Notes under the pieces: model-generated | What the model saw: only the letters and a program-made list of their open reading frames with translations | Database searches by the model: none | Told to the model about the DNA's origin: nothing | Assembly: GCF_900187125.1 (NCBI RefSeq) | Contig: NZ_LT906468.1 | Location: 2,108,001-2,172,000 of the forward strand | Origin: Sphingobacterium mizutaii | GTDB lineage: Bacteria > Bacteroidota > Bacteroidia > Sphingobacteriales > Sphingobacteriaceae | Length of the DNA stretch: 64,000 nt | Direction: 5' to 3' | Part shown: positions 18,131 through 28,800 of the stretch, one piece after another | How the letters are laid out: every line of letters begins with the position of its first letter | How positions within the stretch are numbered: position 1 is the stretch's first letter | Program-made: the position numbers and the translations under genes

Positions 18131-19156
18131 ATGGGAATTCAAACATTAGAGCAATTTATTTCTGAGCAACAAACTCAATTTCCTCAAGCTAAAGGAGAGT
18201 TGACGCGGTTGCTACAAGGGATTTCGTTAGCAGCTAAAATTGTTCATAGAGAAGTAAATAAAGCCGGCCTTGCTGATATCTTAGGTAAACAAGGAAATAC
18301 AAACGCACAAGGTGAAGAGCAACAAAAGCTAGATGTTTTTGCAGATCATTATTTTATGGATGCATTGGAAAGATTCGGTGAATGTTGTTATCTAGCTTCA
18401 GAGGAACATGAAGATGGGATAGATCTTACGAAACGGAATAGATTTTCTGTAGGAAAGTATATGGTTTATTTTGACCCATTGGATGGTTCTTCTAATATTG
18501 ATGCAAATGTATCAGTTGGTACCATCTTCTCTATCTATAAAAGAGTAAGTACAGGAGAGGACCTAGAAAGCATAGATTTTGCACAGATCGGCAGAAAGCA
18601 AGTTGCCGCTGGTTATGTTATTTATGGTTCTTCAACGATGCTTGTTTATAGTACGGGAAAAGGGGTGAATGGATTTACCTTAGATCCTTCTATTGGAGAA
18701 TTCTGTCTTTCTCATCCAGGTTTAAGGATTCCTGAAAATGGAAAGACATATTCGGTCAATGAGAGTAATTACAATCAATTTTCACTTGCAATAAAACAAT
18801 ACCTTCAATTCTGTAAGGAAATCGATAAAGAGACCAATCGTCCCTATTCTTCACGATATATAGGTTCATTGGTCGCTGATTTCCATAGAAATATGATTCA
18901 AGGTGGTTTGTTCTTGTATCCTGATACTTATCAGTATCCAAATGGGAAATTACGTTTGATGTATGAATGTAATCCATTGGCATTTATTGCTGAACAAGCA
19001 GGAGGGAAAGCAACTACGGGTGAAATGGCAATATTGGATATAGAGCCAGTAGAACTGCATCAAAGAACTCCTTTGATCATTGGAAGTAAAAATATGGTTG
19101 AAAAAGTGGAGCAATTCATTGCTGAATATTCGAGTGTAGAACCATCTTTTGTATAG
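18131..19156 (+). CDS. fbp: class I fructose-1,6-bisphosphatase
   Basis: Hydrolyses fructose 1,6-bisphosphate to fructose 6-phosphate, the committed late step of gluconeogenesis. The metal- and substrate-binding motif [10 protein letters not shown] is at residues 115-124, the conserved acidic pair SEEHED at about 90-95, and the sugar-phosphate site [13 protein letters not shown] at about 241-253. Length (341) is normal for class I. Eleven bases separate it from pckA; the shared transcript fits coordinated gluconeogenic control. The class II aldolase near 41 kb supplies the step between them. Confidence 0.97.
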   Translation: MGIQTLEQFISEQQTQFPQAKGELTRLLQGISLAAKIVHREVNKAGLADILGKQGNTNAQGEEQQKLDVFADHYFMDALERFGECCYLASEEHEDGIDLTKRNRFSVGKYMVYFDPLDGSSNIDANVSVGTIFSIYKRVSTGEDLESIDFAQIGRKQVAAGYVIYGSSTMLVYSTGKGVNGFTLDPSIGEFCLSHPGLRIPENGKTYSVNESNYNQFSLAIKQYLQFCKEIDKETNRPYSSRYIGSLVADFHRNMIQGGLFLYPDTYQYPNGKLRLMYECNPLAFIAEQAGGKATTGEMAILDIEPVELHQRTPLIIGSKNMVEKVEQFIAEYSSVEPSFV

Positions 19157-19184
19157 GGCATTACTTAAGAAGTTTGAAAATAAT

Positions 19185-19192
19185 TATGTTTG
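19185..19192 (+). promoter_or_regulatory. -7-like promoter element of the DUF6265/YciI gene
   Basis: TATGTTTG fits TAnnTTTG and sits 15 bases before the ATG at 19208. It overlaps a possible TTG start at 19190, which argues that the ATG at 19208 is the real start. Confidence 0.5.
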
Positions 19193-19207
19193 CAAAAACA
19201 TCTAATT

Positions 19208-20065
19208 ATGAGATTACTTTTTAGCCTACTGTGTTTGTTCTTTTTTCAACTTTCTTTTGCCCAAAATAAACTACCTCTGTTCTTAAAAGGGCATTGGGGG
19301 ATACAAGGAAGTAATAACGAAGAGCATTGGGATGTTCTTTCTGCTGAGAGCATGAAAGGCTTCGGATATAAAATTGACCATGCTATTCCCCAGGTTACTG
19401 AATATCTGGATATTCAGCTAAAAAAAGGGAAACTGGTTTTGATAGCAACAGTGATAGGTCAGAATAACGGAAAACCTATTGAATTCATTGCTGAAGGGAA
19501 AAGTTTTGATAAGCAGATCAAGTTTGTAAATCATAAGCATGATTTTCCTCAAGAAATCACCTATAGCAAGTCTTCTGATTCCACTGGGAATTTGATTGTC
19601 AAGATTGCAGGTCAAGGAAAGGAGCATACCCAAATCATGAAGCCGATCCAGGGTTCAGATGAGGCGCAGGAAATTGCTTATGATGAGAAGCTAGCTGAAA
19701 AGTTAGGTTCAGATGAATATGGGATGAAGTCCTACTTTTATGTGGTATTGAAATCTGGGGAGAATAAGAATCAAGATAAAGATTCGATCAATACAGCTTT
19801 CAAGGGTCACATGGACAACATCAATAGATTGGTTAAAGAGGAGAAGTTAATTGTTGCAGGTCCATTTGGGAAGAACGCGGATCAATATAGAGGTCTGTTT
19901 ATTCTGAACAATGTGAAATCTGAGGACGAAGCGAAAGCGATTCTGGAAACTGATCCAGCAATAAAAGCGGGGTATTTGACTTATTCCCTTTATACATGGT
20001 ATGGTTCGGCTGCTCTTCCAATGTATCTGCCATATTCAGAAAAAATTACCAAATCCAAATTCTAA
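19208..20065 (+). CDS. secreted two-domain protein: DUF6265-like plus YciI-like
   Basis: Secreted protein of 285 residues from the ATG at 19208 (starts MRLLFSLLCL, signal peptide cut after SFAQ). The N-terminal part (about 20-135) resembles DUF6265 small beta-sheet domains (FLKGHWGIQG, then EHWDVLSAESMKGFGYKI). The C-terminal part (about 160-270) resembles a YciI-like ferredoxin-fold domain (MKSYFYVVLKSG, then HMDNINRLVKEEKLIVAGPF, then GLFILNNV). YciI domains are normally cytoplasmic and single, so a secreted fusion is unusual. No catalytic claim can be made. It follows fbp but has its own promoter element. Confidence 0.72.
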   Translation: MRLLFSLLCLFFFQLSFAQNKLPLFLKGHWGIQGSNNEEHWDVLSAESMKGFGYKIDHAIPQVTEYLDIQLKKGKLVLIATVIGQNNGKPIEFIAEGKSFDKQIKFVNHKHDFPQEITYSKSSDSTGNLIVKIAGQGKEHTQIMKPIQGSDEAQEIAYDEKLAEKLGSDEYGMKSYFYVVLKSGENKNQDKDSINTAFKGHMDNINRLVKEEKLIVAGPFGKNADQYRGLFILNNVKSEDEAKAILETDPAIKAGYLTYSLYTWYGSAALPMYLPYSEKITKSKF

Positions 20066-20082
20066 TATAGTAAAAAAAGATT

Positions 20083-20110
20083 CGGTCAGTCTGCATAGCA
20101 AGACTGACCG
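20083..20110. terminator. bidirectional terminator
   Basis: Perfect 10-bp arms CGGTCAGTCT / AGACTGACCG with an 8-base loop, an A-run before and a T-run after. It lies between convergent genes ending at 20065 and 20134. Confidence 0.85.
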
Positions 20111-20133
20111 ATTTCTTTTTTATTAGGGGTTAC

Positions 20134-22299
20134 TTATTTGACACCCATTTCTTGGATAATGAATTGGGCATTATCAATCTTGTCAGCAATCCATAATACA
20201 TAACGGATATCAACTCCAATGGAACGACTATAGCTTTCATTCCAAGCGAAATCATTGATGGTCGCATCATAAGCCCTGTCGAAATTTACTCCGATCAATT
20301 CGCCATAAGCATTCATAATAGGAGATCCGGAGTTTCCGCCTGTAGTATCCATATTATATAGCATATTGACAGGAACATCATTCAGGTCCTTTTTGAAATA
20401 GTTTCCGAAGTTTTTGTCCAACCAATTTGTTTTGATTGCTTCAGGGTAATGGAATTCGTTTAATCCAGAATTACCTTTTTCAATAATACCTTTAACGGTC
20501 GTGAATGGCTCCATATAGGTCGCATCAGCTGGACTATAGCCTTTGATGTTTCCGAAAGTTAATCTTAAAGTTGAATTCGCATCAGGAATAAAGCTTTTAG
20601 ATTGGAATTTTTCTTTCACGGCAATATAGTCCGCCATTAATTTGTTCAAATTACCTTCTCTTCTTTTTTGCTCAGCATAAAAAGGCTGCATTTCTTGGTC
20701 CAGTTCTTTTTGGAACTTCATTAAATCATCCGAATATTTCAAGAATGAATTCAAATCCTTTAATACGGTGTTCTCAAAATACTCTTGATTAGAAAGCTTT
20801 GAGTCCTCTATGGTTTTCGAGATAAAGTCAGAAGCTGCCTGTTCATTGCTGAATTTATGAGTTGCAACAAATGGTAGAGCATTACCATCCTTTAATTGAT
20901 AGGCTTGGGCAAACATTGTGCTCGCAATGCTTTTATCAACATTTAAGTTGAAGCTTTCGTAAAGACCAGCCAATTGCTTTTTAAAGTTTTCAATGTTAGC
21001 ATTGTACAATTCTTCCTTACGTTTACTAGATAATTCCTTGTTAATTGCATCTTGGAAGCTGTTTGTCAAAGAAGCAAGCTGTAAACCACGAATTCCGGAG
21101 TATACATTGTTGTACCATAATTCTTTTTCAGCATTTTGAAAAACCAATTGATAGTGCTGATCAATATCCTTCATCAAAGAGCCATATTGAGCTTTTAGTT
21201 CAGCATCATTTTCAATGAACTTGGCTAGTTCCTCGTCCTCCTTGATTTTTGTGTTGACAAGGTCGATATTTCTTAGGCCTTTTAATTTACCTCTGTAATT
21301 CTTCATTACATTGGCATTCCTCTTGATTCTTGTTGCAAGTGCCAATTCAGTGGCTTTATCATCCTTCCCAGCCAGTAACATCTGTTGATTTTGGAAATCA
21401 TAAAGTTCAGAAGTATATGGCAATAGGTATTGCTGTTGGTATTCGATATACTGAGCAGGTCTATGACGGAAAGTACGACCTGGATAGCCTAGGATAAACA
21501 CGAAATCATTCTCATTGACCCCTTTAGGGTTCACCTTTAAATGTTTCTTTGGTTTATAAGGGACATTATCTTTAGAATATTTTGCAGAGGAACCGTCCTT
21601 AGCAACATAGGCTCTCAAGAAAGAGAAGTCGCCGGTATGTCTTGGCCATACCCAGTTATCAGTTTCGCCACCAAACTCTCCAATGTTCTGTCTAGGAATA
21701 TAAACCAAGCGAACATCTTCTATCGTTTTATATTTAAACAACACATAGCTCTTGCCGATGAACATCTCAGATACCTCAGCTTTTATGGTTGGATCTTGAG
21801 CTTCAGCCTCTTTGGCAATTTCTTTTCTTTTATTGGTAATGATGTCAATTCTTTGGCTAGGATCTGTGACATTAGCCACAGCATCTAAGATTCTTTGCGA
21901 CACATCCTCGTAAGAGTCCGTAATCCTAATGTTGAGTCCCTTTGCTTCGATCTCTTGCTCATGGGAATTAGCAACGAATCCATTTTCTAGGTAATTGTGT
22001 TCTGGAGTAGAGGCTAATTGAACTGCACTGAAAGCACAGTGATGGTTGGTGATAATCAATCCATTTGGAGAAACGAACGAACCTGAACATCCACTTACCT
22101 GAACTAAGGCATCGACTAGCCCAATCTGTCCTGGATTATAGATTTCTTTTTCGCTAATTTTTAATCCTGCTTTTTTCAAACCTGCTTTGCCCAATTCACT
22201 TAAAGGGAACATCCCTTCATCAGGAATGGCATTTGGAATGATGACCGTTCCGGTTGTTAAGAAAGCAGCAATTATCCCTGCTTTGATAAAGTTTAACAT
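20134..22299 (-). CDS. S46 family dipeptidyl-peptidase, DPP11-like specificity
   Basis: Periplasmic serine peptidase of family S46, which releases dipeptides from peptide N-termini and is confined to Bacteroidota and some Gammaproteobacteria. The 721 residues include a signal segment, the catalytic His in ITNHHCAF (His86 or His87) and the catalytic Ser657 in GGNSGSP. The residue 18 after the serine is Arg675 (VNFDRAYD). In the Porphyromonas enzymes that position is Arg in DPP11, which is specific for Asp/Glu, and Gly in DPP7, which prefers hydrophobic residues. DPP11-type specificity is therefore inferred. It is monocistronic. Confidence 0.92.
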   Translation of the reverse strand: MLNFIKAGIIAAFLTTGTVIIPNAIPDEGMFPLSELGKAGLKKAGLKISEKEIYNPGQIGLVDALVQVSGCSGSFVSPNGLIITNHHCAFSAVQLASTPEHNYLENGFVANSHEQEIEAKGLNIRITDSYEDVSQRILDAVANVTDPSQRIDIITNKRKEIAKEAEAQDPTIKAEVSEMFIGKSYVLFKYKTIEDVRLVYIPRQNIGEFGGETDNWVWPRHTGDFSFLRAYVAKDGSSAKYSKDNVPYKPKKHLKVNPKGVNENDFVFILGYPGRTFRHRPAQYIEYQQQYLLPYTSELYDFQNQQMLLAGKDDKATELALATRIKRNANVMKNYRGKLKGLRNIDLVNTKIKEDEELAKFIENDAELKAQYGSLMKDIDQHYQLVFQNAEKELWYNNVYSGIRGLQLASLTNSFQDAINKELSSKRKEELYNANIENFKKQLAGLYESFNLNVDKSIASTMFAQAYQLKDGNALPFVATHKFSNEQAASDFISKTIEDSKLSNQEYFENTVLKDLNSFLKYSDDLMKFQKELDQEMQPFYAEQKRREGNLNKLMADYIAVKEKFQSKSFIPDANSTLRLTFGNIKGYSPADATYMEPFTTVKGIIEKGNSGLNEFHYPEAIKTNWLDKNFGNYFKKDLNDVPVNMLYNMDTTGGNSGSPIMNAYGELIGVNFDRAYDATINDFAWNESYSRSIGVDIRYVLWIADKIDNAQFIIQEMGVK

Positions 22300-22380
22300 A
22301 ACTATAGATTTTGTTTCATCCCAAAAATACTAAATGTTAATCGCCAAATCAGATTTATTACTGCAATAGCTAGGGTATTA

Positions 22381-22412
22381 TTTAACTATTCGATAAATGG
22401 TTCCTATATTTG
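22381..22412 (+). promoter_or_regulatory. promoter of the ClC channel gene
   Basis: TTTA at 22381-22384, a 20-base spacer and TATATTTG at 22405-22412 match the Bacteroidota -33/-7 pattern with one mismatch. The resulting 5' leader would be about 100 bases. Confidence 0.6.
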
Positions 22413-22518
22413 CAGAAATTAAGGAAATATATTCACGCTAATTAAATAATAGGAACCTTAACCTTTATTAATAGCGAACGTTTAGTTTTAGCTGTTTTAA
22501 AGGGGAAATGACCAAGGA

Positions 22519-24309
22519 ATGAGACAAAAATTTCTAAAGAAACTAGAGGCTTTAAATAGGTGGAGAATGCAGAAGATTTCGAACAGGAATTTTCTAATCG
22601 TTCTAGCCTTTGTGGTGGGTATCGTAGGAGGTTTAGCGGCTGCTCTTTTAAAAGGAATGACTCATTTTATCGCGGCCAAATTGCAGGATGACCTAGAATG
22701 GCATTTCAAATATTCCCTTTATTTAATATTTCCGCTGATAGGTATTTTTCTCAGTGTGCTCTACGTCCGGAAATTTATCAAAGGCAAAAAGCTTGAGCAC
22801 GGAATCACACCCATTATATACGCCATTTCACGACGTTCCAGTCGAATCGATCTACATAATATTTATTCCCAAATTGTTACCAGTGCCATTACGGTAGGTT
22901 TTGGTGGATCCTCTGGGTTAGAGGCACCGATTGCCTATTCAGGTTCTGCGATTGGGTCCAATATTGGACGATTTTTCGGATTGAGCTACAAGGAGGTCAC
23001 CATGCTATTGGCTTGTGGAGCTGCGGCAGGTATCTCTGGGGCTTTCAATAGCCCTGTTGCTGGGATGGTCTTTGCCATTGAGATCTTGTTGCCTGAGTTT
23101 TCAATTCCGGTATTTATCCCTTTATTGATCTCTTCAGCACTTGCAGCTGTTATCTCTAGGATCTTGTACAGTGAACCCCTTTTTCATACTGCAGCTACAG
23201 ACTGGGAAGTAAGTTCTATTTTCTTTTATATCCTCTTGGCGGTGTTGGTAGGGCTTTATACCATCTATTTCTCAAAGATCAGTCAGGTCGTCAAGACTTG
23301 GTTTTCAAAGATCAAGAATCCATACAATAAGGTTTGGGTCAGTGGGATTTCCTTAGGAGTCATGATCTTTGTGTTTCCGGCCTTATATGGTGAGGGATAT
23401 CTGACCATTCAGCAAATTCTTGACGGTCATTTCAATTCCATTGTCAAGAATTCCCTTTTTTCAGACTATAGAGATATGGCCTGGGTAGTGGTCTGTTATA
23501 CGATTTTGGTATTATTTGGAAAGTCATTCGCTTCGCTGTTCACGATTAATGGAGGGGGGAATGGAGGTATTTTTGGGCCAAGTTTGGTAATGGGTGGATT
23601 GATCGGCTTTGCCTTTGCCTATGGTATGAACCAAACAGGCTTTGTACAACTGAATGTTCCCAATTTTGTTATGGCGGGGATGGCGGCTGCTTTGGCCGGT
23701 ATTATGCATGCCCCTTTAACAGGGATTTTCCTGATTGCAGAAATCACTGGAGGATACACCTTGATGGTCCCATTGATGTTGGTAGCTTCAATTTCATATC
23801 TAATCAATAGAGGAGTAATGAAACACTCGGTGTATACCAAAGTATTGGCGGAATCCGGGGATTTACTTTCTTATGAAGATAAGGACCGAACGGTTCTCAG
23901 TATGATGAAGCTGAGGTATGTGCTTGAAACCAATTTTGTGGTCCTTAGACCAGATCAAACACCATTAGACCGTCAATCTGATATTATTCATTCTAAACGA
24001 AATATATTTCCAATTGTCGATGAAAAAGGTAAGCTTCTTGGAATACTCTATAGTGAGCGACTGTTCTCCATTTTATTAGGGGAAGAGGAGGGAAGAGAAA
24101 AGACATTTGCTGCCTTGGCCCAAAAACCAAATGATATCATCATTGAAACGGAAAACATGGAGCATGTAATGACCAAGATGAATAAAGAAGATGTTTGGAT
24201 CCTTCCTGTAGTCAATAAGGATGAACAATACTTAGGCTTTATTTCTAAGTCTTCTGTTTTCAATAAATATCGTTGGCTATTGATCAGACAAGGTCAATAT
24301 TTGGAGTAA
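22519..24309 (+). CDS. ClC-family chloride channel/transporter with CBS domains
   Basis: Inner-membrane anion channel or H+/Cl- exchanger of 596 residues. The ClC pore motifs are visible: GFGGSSGLEAPIA (about residue 130) with the gating glutamate, GAAAGISGAFNSPVAG (about 170), and GGNGGIFGPSLVMGG (about 345). About eleven hydrophobic segments are followed by two C-terminal CBS-like repeats (about 445-590) that could bind nucleotides. The first pore motif reads GSSGLEAP rather than the common GxGxP. Monocistronic, with a terminator overlapping its stop. Confidence 0.93.
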   Translation: MRQKFLKKLEALNRWRMQKISNRNFLIVLAFVVGIVGGLAAALLKGMTHFIAAKLQDDLEWHFKYSLYLIFPLIGIFLSVLYVRKFIKGKKLEHGITPIIYAISRRSSRIDLHNIYSQIVTSAITVGFGGSSGLEAPIAYSGSAIGSNIGRFFGLSYKEVTMLLACGAAAGISGAFNSPVAGMVFAIEILLPEFSIPVFIPLLISSALAAVISRILYSEPLFHTAATDWEVSSIFFYILLAVLVGLYTIYFSKISQVVKTWFSKIKNPYNKVWVSGISLGVMIFVFPALYGEGYLTIQQILDGHFNSIVKNSLFSDYRDMAWVVVCYTILVLFGKSFASLFTINGGGNGGIFGPSLVMGGLIGFAFAYGMNQTGFVQLNVPNFVMAGMAAALAGIMHAPLTGIFLIAEITGGYTLMVPLMLVASISYLINRGVMKHSVYTKVLAESGDLLSYEDKDRTVLSMMKLRYVLETNFVVLRPDQTPLDRQSDIIHSKRNIFPIVDEKGKLLGILYSERLFSILLGEEEGREKTFAALAQKPNDIIIETENMEHVMTKMNKEDVWILPVVNKDEQYLGFISKSSVFNKYRWLLIRQGQYLE

Positions 24310-24334
24310 TATAAGTTAGAATTACTCCTTTTTT
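24303..24334 (+). terminator. terminator overlapping the ClC gene stop
   Basis: GGAGTAAT / ATTACTCC arms (24303-24310, 24321-24328), followed by TTTTTT. The left arm contains the TAA stop codon. Confidence 0.75.
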
Positions 24335-24626
24335 ACCTTAATATTCCCTAAAATCATACAAAAGATTGTCTTTGACTAATAAACCCGCCATAGGTTTAAT
24401 CAAAAAAATCAGATAAATCAGTCTTTTTTTATTTTCCGAATGATTGGTTTTATTCTTTGAAAACCAACGTCTTATAGCTTAAATATCTCATAATTAACAA
24501 AATGTTAACTAAAGTATAATATGTTAACAAATGTTAAACGGTACAATAATTGTTAAATGATACGTTAATAAGATGGAAGTGTAATAAAAATATTACGAAG
24601 ACAAAGTACAAAATCGGAAAATTACT
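24335..24626 (+). promoter_or_regulatory. upstream region of the RND operon with five GTTAA sites
   Basis: AT-rich region before the efflux operon. GTTAA occurs five times on the plus strand, at about 24504, 24523, 24533, 24552 and 24564, mostly within ATGTTAAC-like words, spaced 19, 10, 19 and 12 bases, close to whole helical turns. This would suit a cooperative regulator. No TAnnTTTG element is obvious and no regulator gene adjoins. Confidence 0.4.
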
Positions 24627-25793
24627 GTGAAGAAAACAAAGTTATCAATTTTAAAAGCAACATTATTATTAATAGGAACAGTCGGCATCATGGCCAGTTG
24701 TTCTGAGAGTAAATCCAAAGAAAAAGAAGACACCGCAAAACCCATGGCATTACCAGTTTACACCGTCGAGAAATCAGATGCTGTAACGGTAAAAGATTAC
24801 CTAGGTACCATTGAAGGTAAGGTAAATGTCGAAGTACGTCCTCAGGTTGAGGGCCTTCTGCAGGAAATCTATGTCGATGAAGGTGCTTATGTCCAAAAAG
24901 GACAGAAGCTTTTCAAAATAGATCCATCTTTTTATCAAGAGGATTTAAATAATATGTATGCTGCAGAGAAAGTGGCGCAAGCCAAGTTGAAAAATGCGAA
25001 GTTAGAAGTTGACCGTTTGAAACCATTGGTTGAGAACGAGGTCATTGCAGATGTTAGATTAGCTTCGGCTGAATCTGATTATCAAGTCGCAAAAGCAGGG
25101 CTTGACCAAGCTGCTGCAGAAGTGCGTTCCGCACAATTAAGTAGAAATTTTACAACGATCACCGCGCCAGTGAGTGGTTATATTGGACGTATTCCGAAAC
25201 GTATCGGTAACTTAATTACCAAGGGTGACAAAGAGCCTTTAACTAATTTATCGGATATTCAGGAGGTTTATATCTATTTCGCTATGAACGAATCAGATTT
25301 CTTGTACTTCTCCAAAGCACAAGCTAAAGCTGATAGTGTGGAAGGGCGTAAATACGATAAGTTGAAACGCCTGACTTTCCCTGAAGTTACGTTAATGATG
25401 GCCGATGGTGAAGAATATTCGTCTAAAGGTGTTGTGGATGCGGTTAATGGACAGGTAGATAGAACTACAGGTTCCATCTCTTTGAGAGCTACTTTCCCTA
25501 ACCCTAACAATATCTTGCGTTCTGGTAGTACCGGTACCTTAAAAATTGCTGAAGTCAAGAAAGATGTTTTGCAGATCCCGCAAGTTGCAACTAATGAATT
25601 GCAGGATAAAACCTTTGTGTTTGTTGTAGACAAAAACAATCAGGCACAACGCAGAAACATCAAATTGAACGGTTCTACAAAAGATAAGTACATCGTATCT
25701 GAAGGATTGCAAGAAGGTGACCGCGTTATTCTAAGTGGATTCGAAGAGCTAACTGATGGCTCAGCGATCATGCCTATACCTCAACAAAAATAA
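24627..25793 (+). CDS. RND efflux periplasmic adaptor (membrane fusion lipoprotein)
   Basis: Periplasmic adaptor of an AcrAB-TolC-like pump, 388 residues, with GTG start. A signal peptide ends at a lipobox cysteine near residue 25 (GIMASC). A lipoyl/barrel-sandwich half (VNVEVRPQVEGLLQEIYVDE, about residues 68-87), a coiled-coil hairpin (about 105-165), the second lipoyl half (ITAPVSGYIGR, about 183) and beta-barrel and membrane-proximal domains follow. It is the first gene of a three-gene operon with the pump (85-base gap) and outer-membrane channel. AcrA/MexA-type; substrates not predictable. Confidence 0.95.
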   Translation: MKKTKLSILKATLLLIGTVGIMASCSESKSKEKEDTAKPMALPVYTVEKSDAVTVKDYLGTIEGKVNVEVRPQVEGLLQEIYVDEGAYVQKGQKLFKIDPSFYQEDLNNMYAAEKVAQAKLKNAKLEVDRLKPLVENEVIADVRLASAESDYQVAKAGLDQAAAEVRSAQLSRNFTTITAPVSGYIGRIPKRIGNLITKGDKEPLTNLSDIQEVYIYFAMNESDFLYFSKAQAKADSVEGRKYDKLKRLTFPEVTLMMADGEEYSSKGVVDAVNGQVDRTTGSISLRATFPNPNNILRSGSTGTLKIAEVKKDVLQIPQVATNELQDKTFVFVVDKNNQAQRRNIKLNGSTKDKYIVSEGLQEGDRVILSGFEELTDGSAIMPIPQQK

Positions 25794-25878
25794 TTGTCAA
25801 ATTAATTATGCGTATTCTAACCTTTCCTCTGCATTTGCAGGAAGGGCTTAGGATAGCTAAACCCCATAATATTGCTAT

Positions 25879-28800
25879 ATGCTTAAAACATTCGTAAGTC
25901 GTCCCGTTTTAGCTACCGTTGTATCTATTATCTTGGTTATTTTGGGCTTGGTTGGAATGAAGTTGCTTCCGGTAACACGTTTCCCAGAAATTGCTCCGCC
26001 AAGTGTGGTTGTGTCCTTGAGTTACCCAGGTGCAACAGCAGAAACTGTAGCCAGCTCCGTATTATTGCCCATTGAAGAAGCAATCAACGGTGTAGAGAAC
26101 ATGACTTATATCAGGTCGACTGCATCCAACTCAGGATCTGGTTCGGTTACCGTATATTTCAAGACAGGAACCAACCCTGATGTGGCTTCAGTAAACGTTC
26201 AAACGAGGATCTCAAAAGCTATATCTTCCATTCCAGCGGAAGTAAATGAGGCTGGTATTACCACGATGCCTCGGCAGAGTGGTGTCATCATGACCATCAA
26301 TATCTTTTCCAATCAAAAAGATTCAGTCTACGATGAAACATTCTTACAAGCCTTCGCCCAAATTAACTTAATGCGCCCATTGCTCCGTGTGGATGGGGTA
26401 GCACAGGTTTCCAGACTTGGGGCTAGGGATTATGCCATGCGTGTTTGGTTGAATCCAGAGAAATTGGCATTGTATAATCTAGTTCCTAAAGATATATCAG
26501 ATGCTATCAAGGATCAAAACTTTGAGATTGCACCGGGTAAGTTTGGTGAAACATCCGATGAAGCTTTTGAGACCGTTATTAAACACAAAGGTCGATTTAG
26601 CCAACCTGAAGAGTTTCAGAATATAGTCATTAAAACAAATAATGATGGTTCTGTTCTTTACCTGAAAGATGTTGCTCGGGTTGAATTTGGTGCTACCAAC
26701 TTAAACTCGGATAACAAGGTTGATGGAAAACCAGGATTGACCCTGAACTTAACACAGACTAGTGGTTCCAATGCCCATGATATTGATGTTGAAGTCCGTA
26801 AAGTACTAGAAGAACAAAGAAAATACTTTCCTAAAGGAATTGATTATGATATTACCTATTCAGTGCGTGATCAGATTGATCAATCCATTGATCAGGTAAA
26901 ACATACCCTTTTCGAGGCCTTTATCTTGGTATTTATCATTGTATTTATCTTCTTACAAGATTTCAGGTCTACTTTGATCCCTGCCATCGCGATCCCGGTG
27001 TCCTTGATCGGTACATTCTTTTTCTTGCAGCTCTTTGGCTTCTCGCTGAATGTACTGACCATGTTTGCCCTCGTGCTCGCCATTGGTATTGTGGTCGATG
27101 ACGCCATTGTCGTCGTCGAGGCCATACACCATAAAATGCATGCTACGGGTCAAAAACCTAGACAGGCTACTTTATCGACCATGTCAGAGATTACAGGAGC
27201 TATCCTATCCATTACGATGGTTATGGCAGCAGTATTCTTACCAGTAGGGTTTATGGAGGGACCTGCCGGTATATTCTATCGACAGTTTGCCTATACCTTG
27301 GCGACAGCCATTTTGATTTCCGCCTTGAACGCTTTGACCTTAAGTCCGGCATTATGTGCATTACTTCTTAAGGCCCCTCAAGATGAAAAGGAAATCGGTA
27401 AGAAGAAAAATAAATTCAATACCTATAAAGACAAGTTCTTTACAGCCTTCAATACTTCATTCGATAGGTTTACCGATAAATATATTATCGGCGTTAAGAA
27501 GTTGATCAAAAACAAAAAGGTAGCCTGGGCTGGCTTAGCAGTAATCACTGCCATAGGAGCCTTCCTAATGATGAAATCGCCTAAGTCATTTATTCCGACC
27601 GAGGATGATGGATTCGTGACCTTTAATATTGCCATGCCTGCAGGTGCTTCCCTTTCAAGAACAACAGAAGTCCTAAAGAAAGCAGATTCTATCTTGAGAA
27701 GACATAAGGATATTGAAGGCATGACATCGGTTTCAGGTTATAATGCGCTGGATGCTAGTTCTAGTCCTGCATTTGCTGCTGGCTATATCACTTTGGTTCC
27801 GCATGCTGAACGTAAGCATATCAAGAATATCCAAGACTTTATGGATACTGTCAGAAATGACCTTTCTCAACTTCATGAAGCTAAATTCACGGTATTCCCA
27901 AGACCAACCGTTCAAGGTTTTGGTGATTTTGCCGGTATCGAATTGGTACTACAAGATAGGTTAGGAGGTGATATCCGTGACTTTAACGTCTTGGCAGATA
28001 CCTTTATCAACCAGCTGAACGAATTACCAGAGATCGGTAATGCATATACCAGTTTTAAATCTACATTCCCACAATATGAAGTGAATATTGATGTAGTAAA
28101 AGCTAAATCATTAGGAGTTAGTATCAACAGCTTGATGTCAACCATCCGTTTATATTTTGCTAGGGTACAGGCTTCCGACTTTAGCCGATTTGGTAGACAG
28201 TATCGTGTTTATGTACAATCAGACTTTGATTTCCGTACCGATCCTGAATCCTTTAGTTCTATTTTCGTAAGGAATACAGAAGGTAAAATGGTTCCTATCA
28301 ATACCATCGTCACCTTGAAAAAGATCGTTGGACCAGAAACCATAACCCGTTATAATTTATACAACGCCATTGTTGTCAATGCTGAACCCGCTAAAGGCTA
28401 CAGTACTGGTGATGCCATGGCAGCCATTGAAAATTTCTCCAAAGATAAATTACCAGGAAATATTGGCTATGAATGGACTGGTATGAGTTTGGAAGAAAGC
28501 CAATCTGGTTCTCAGACCATCCTCATCTTTGCATTGAGTATCCTGTTTGTATATTTCTTATTAGCAGCACAGTATGAAAGTTATATCCTCCCTTGGGCGG
28601 TATTACTATCCATTCCAGTTGGGTTGATAGGAGTATATGCAACGATTGGATTAGCAGGCCTTCAGAACAATATCTATGTACAGGTCGGATTGATCATGTT
28701 GATCGGACTGTTGGCGAAAAATGCCATCCTTATCGTGGAGTTTGCCGTTCAGGAAAGAGAGAAGGGAATGAGTATTGTAGATGCCGCTATAAATGGTGCT

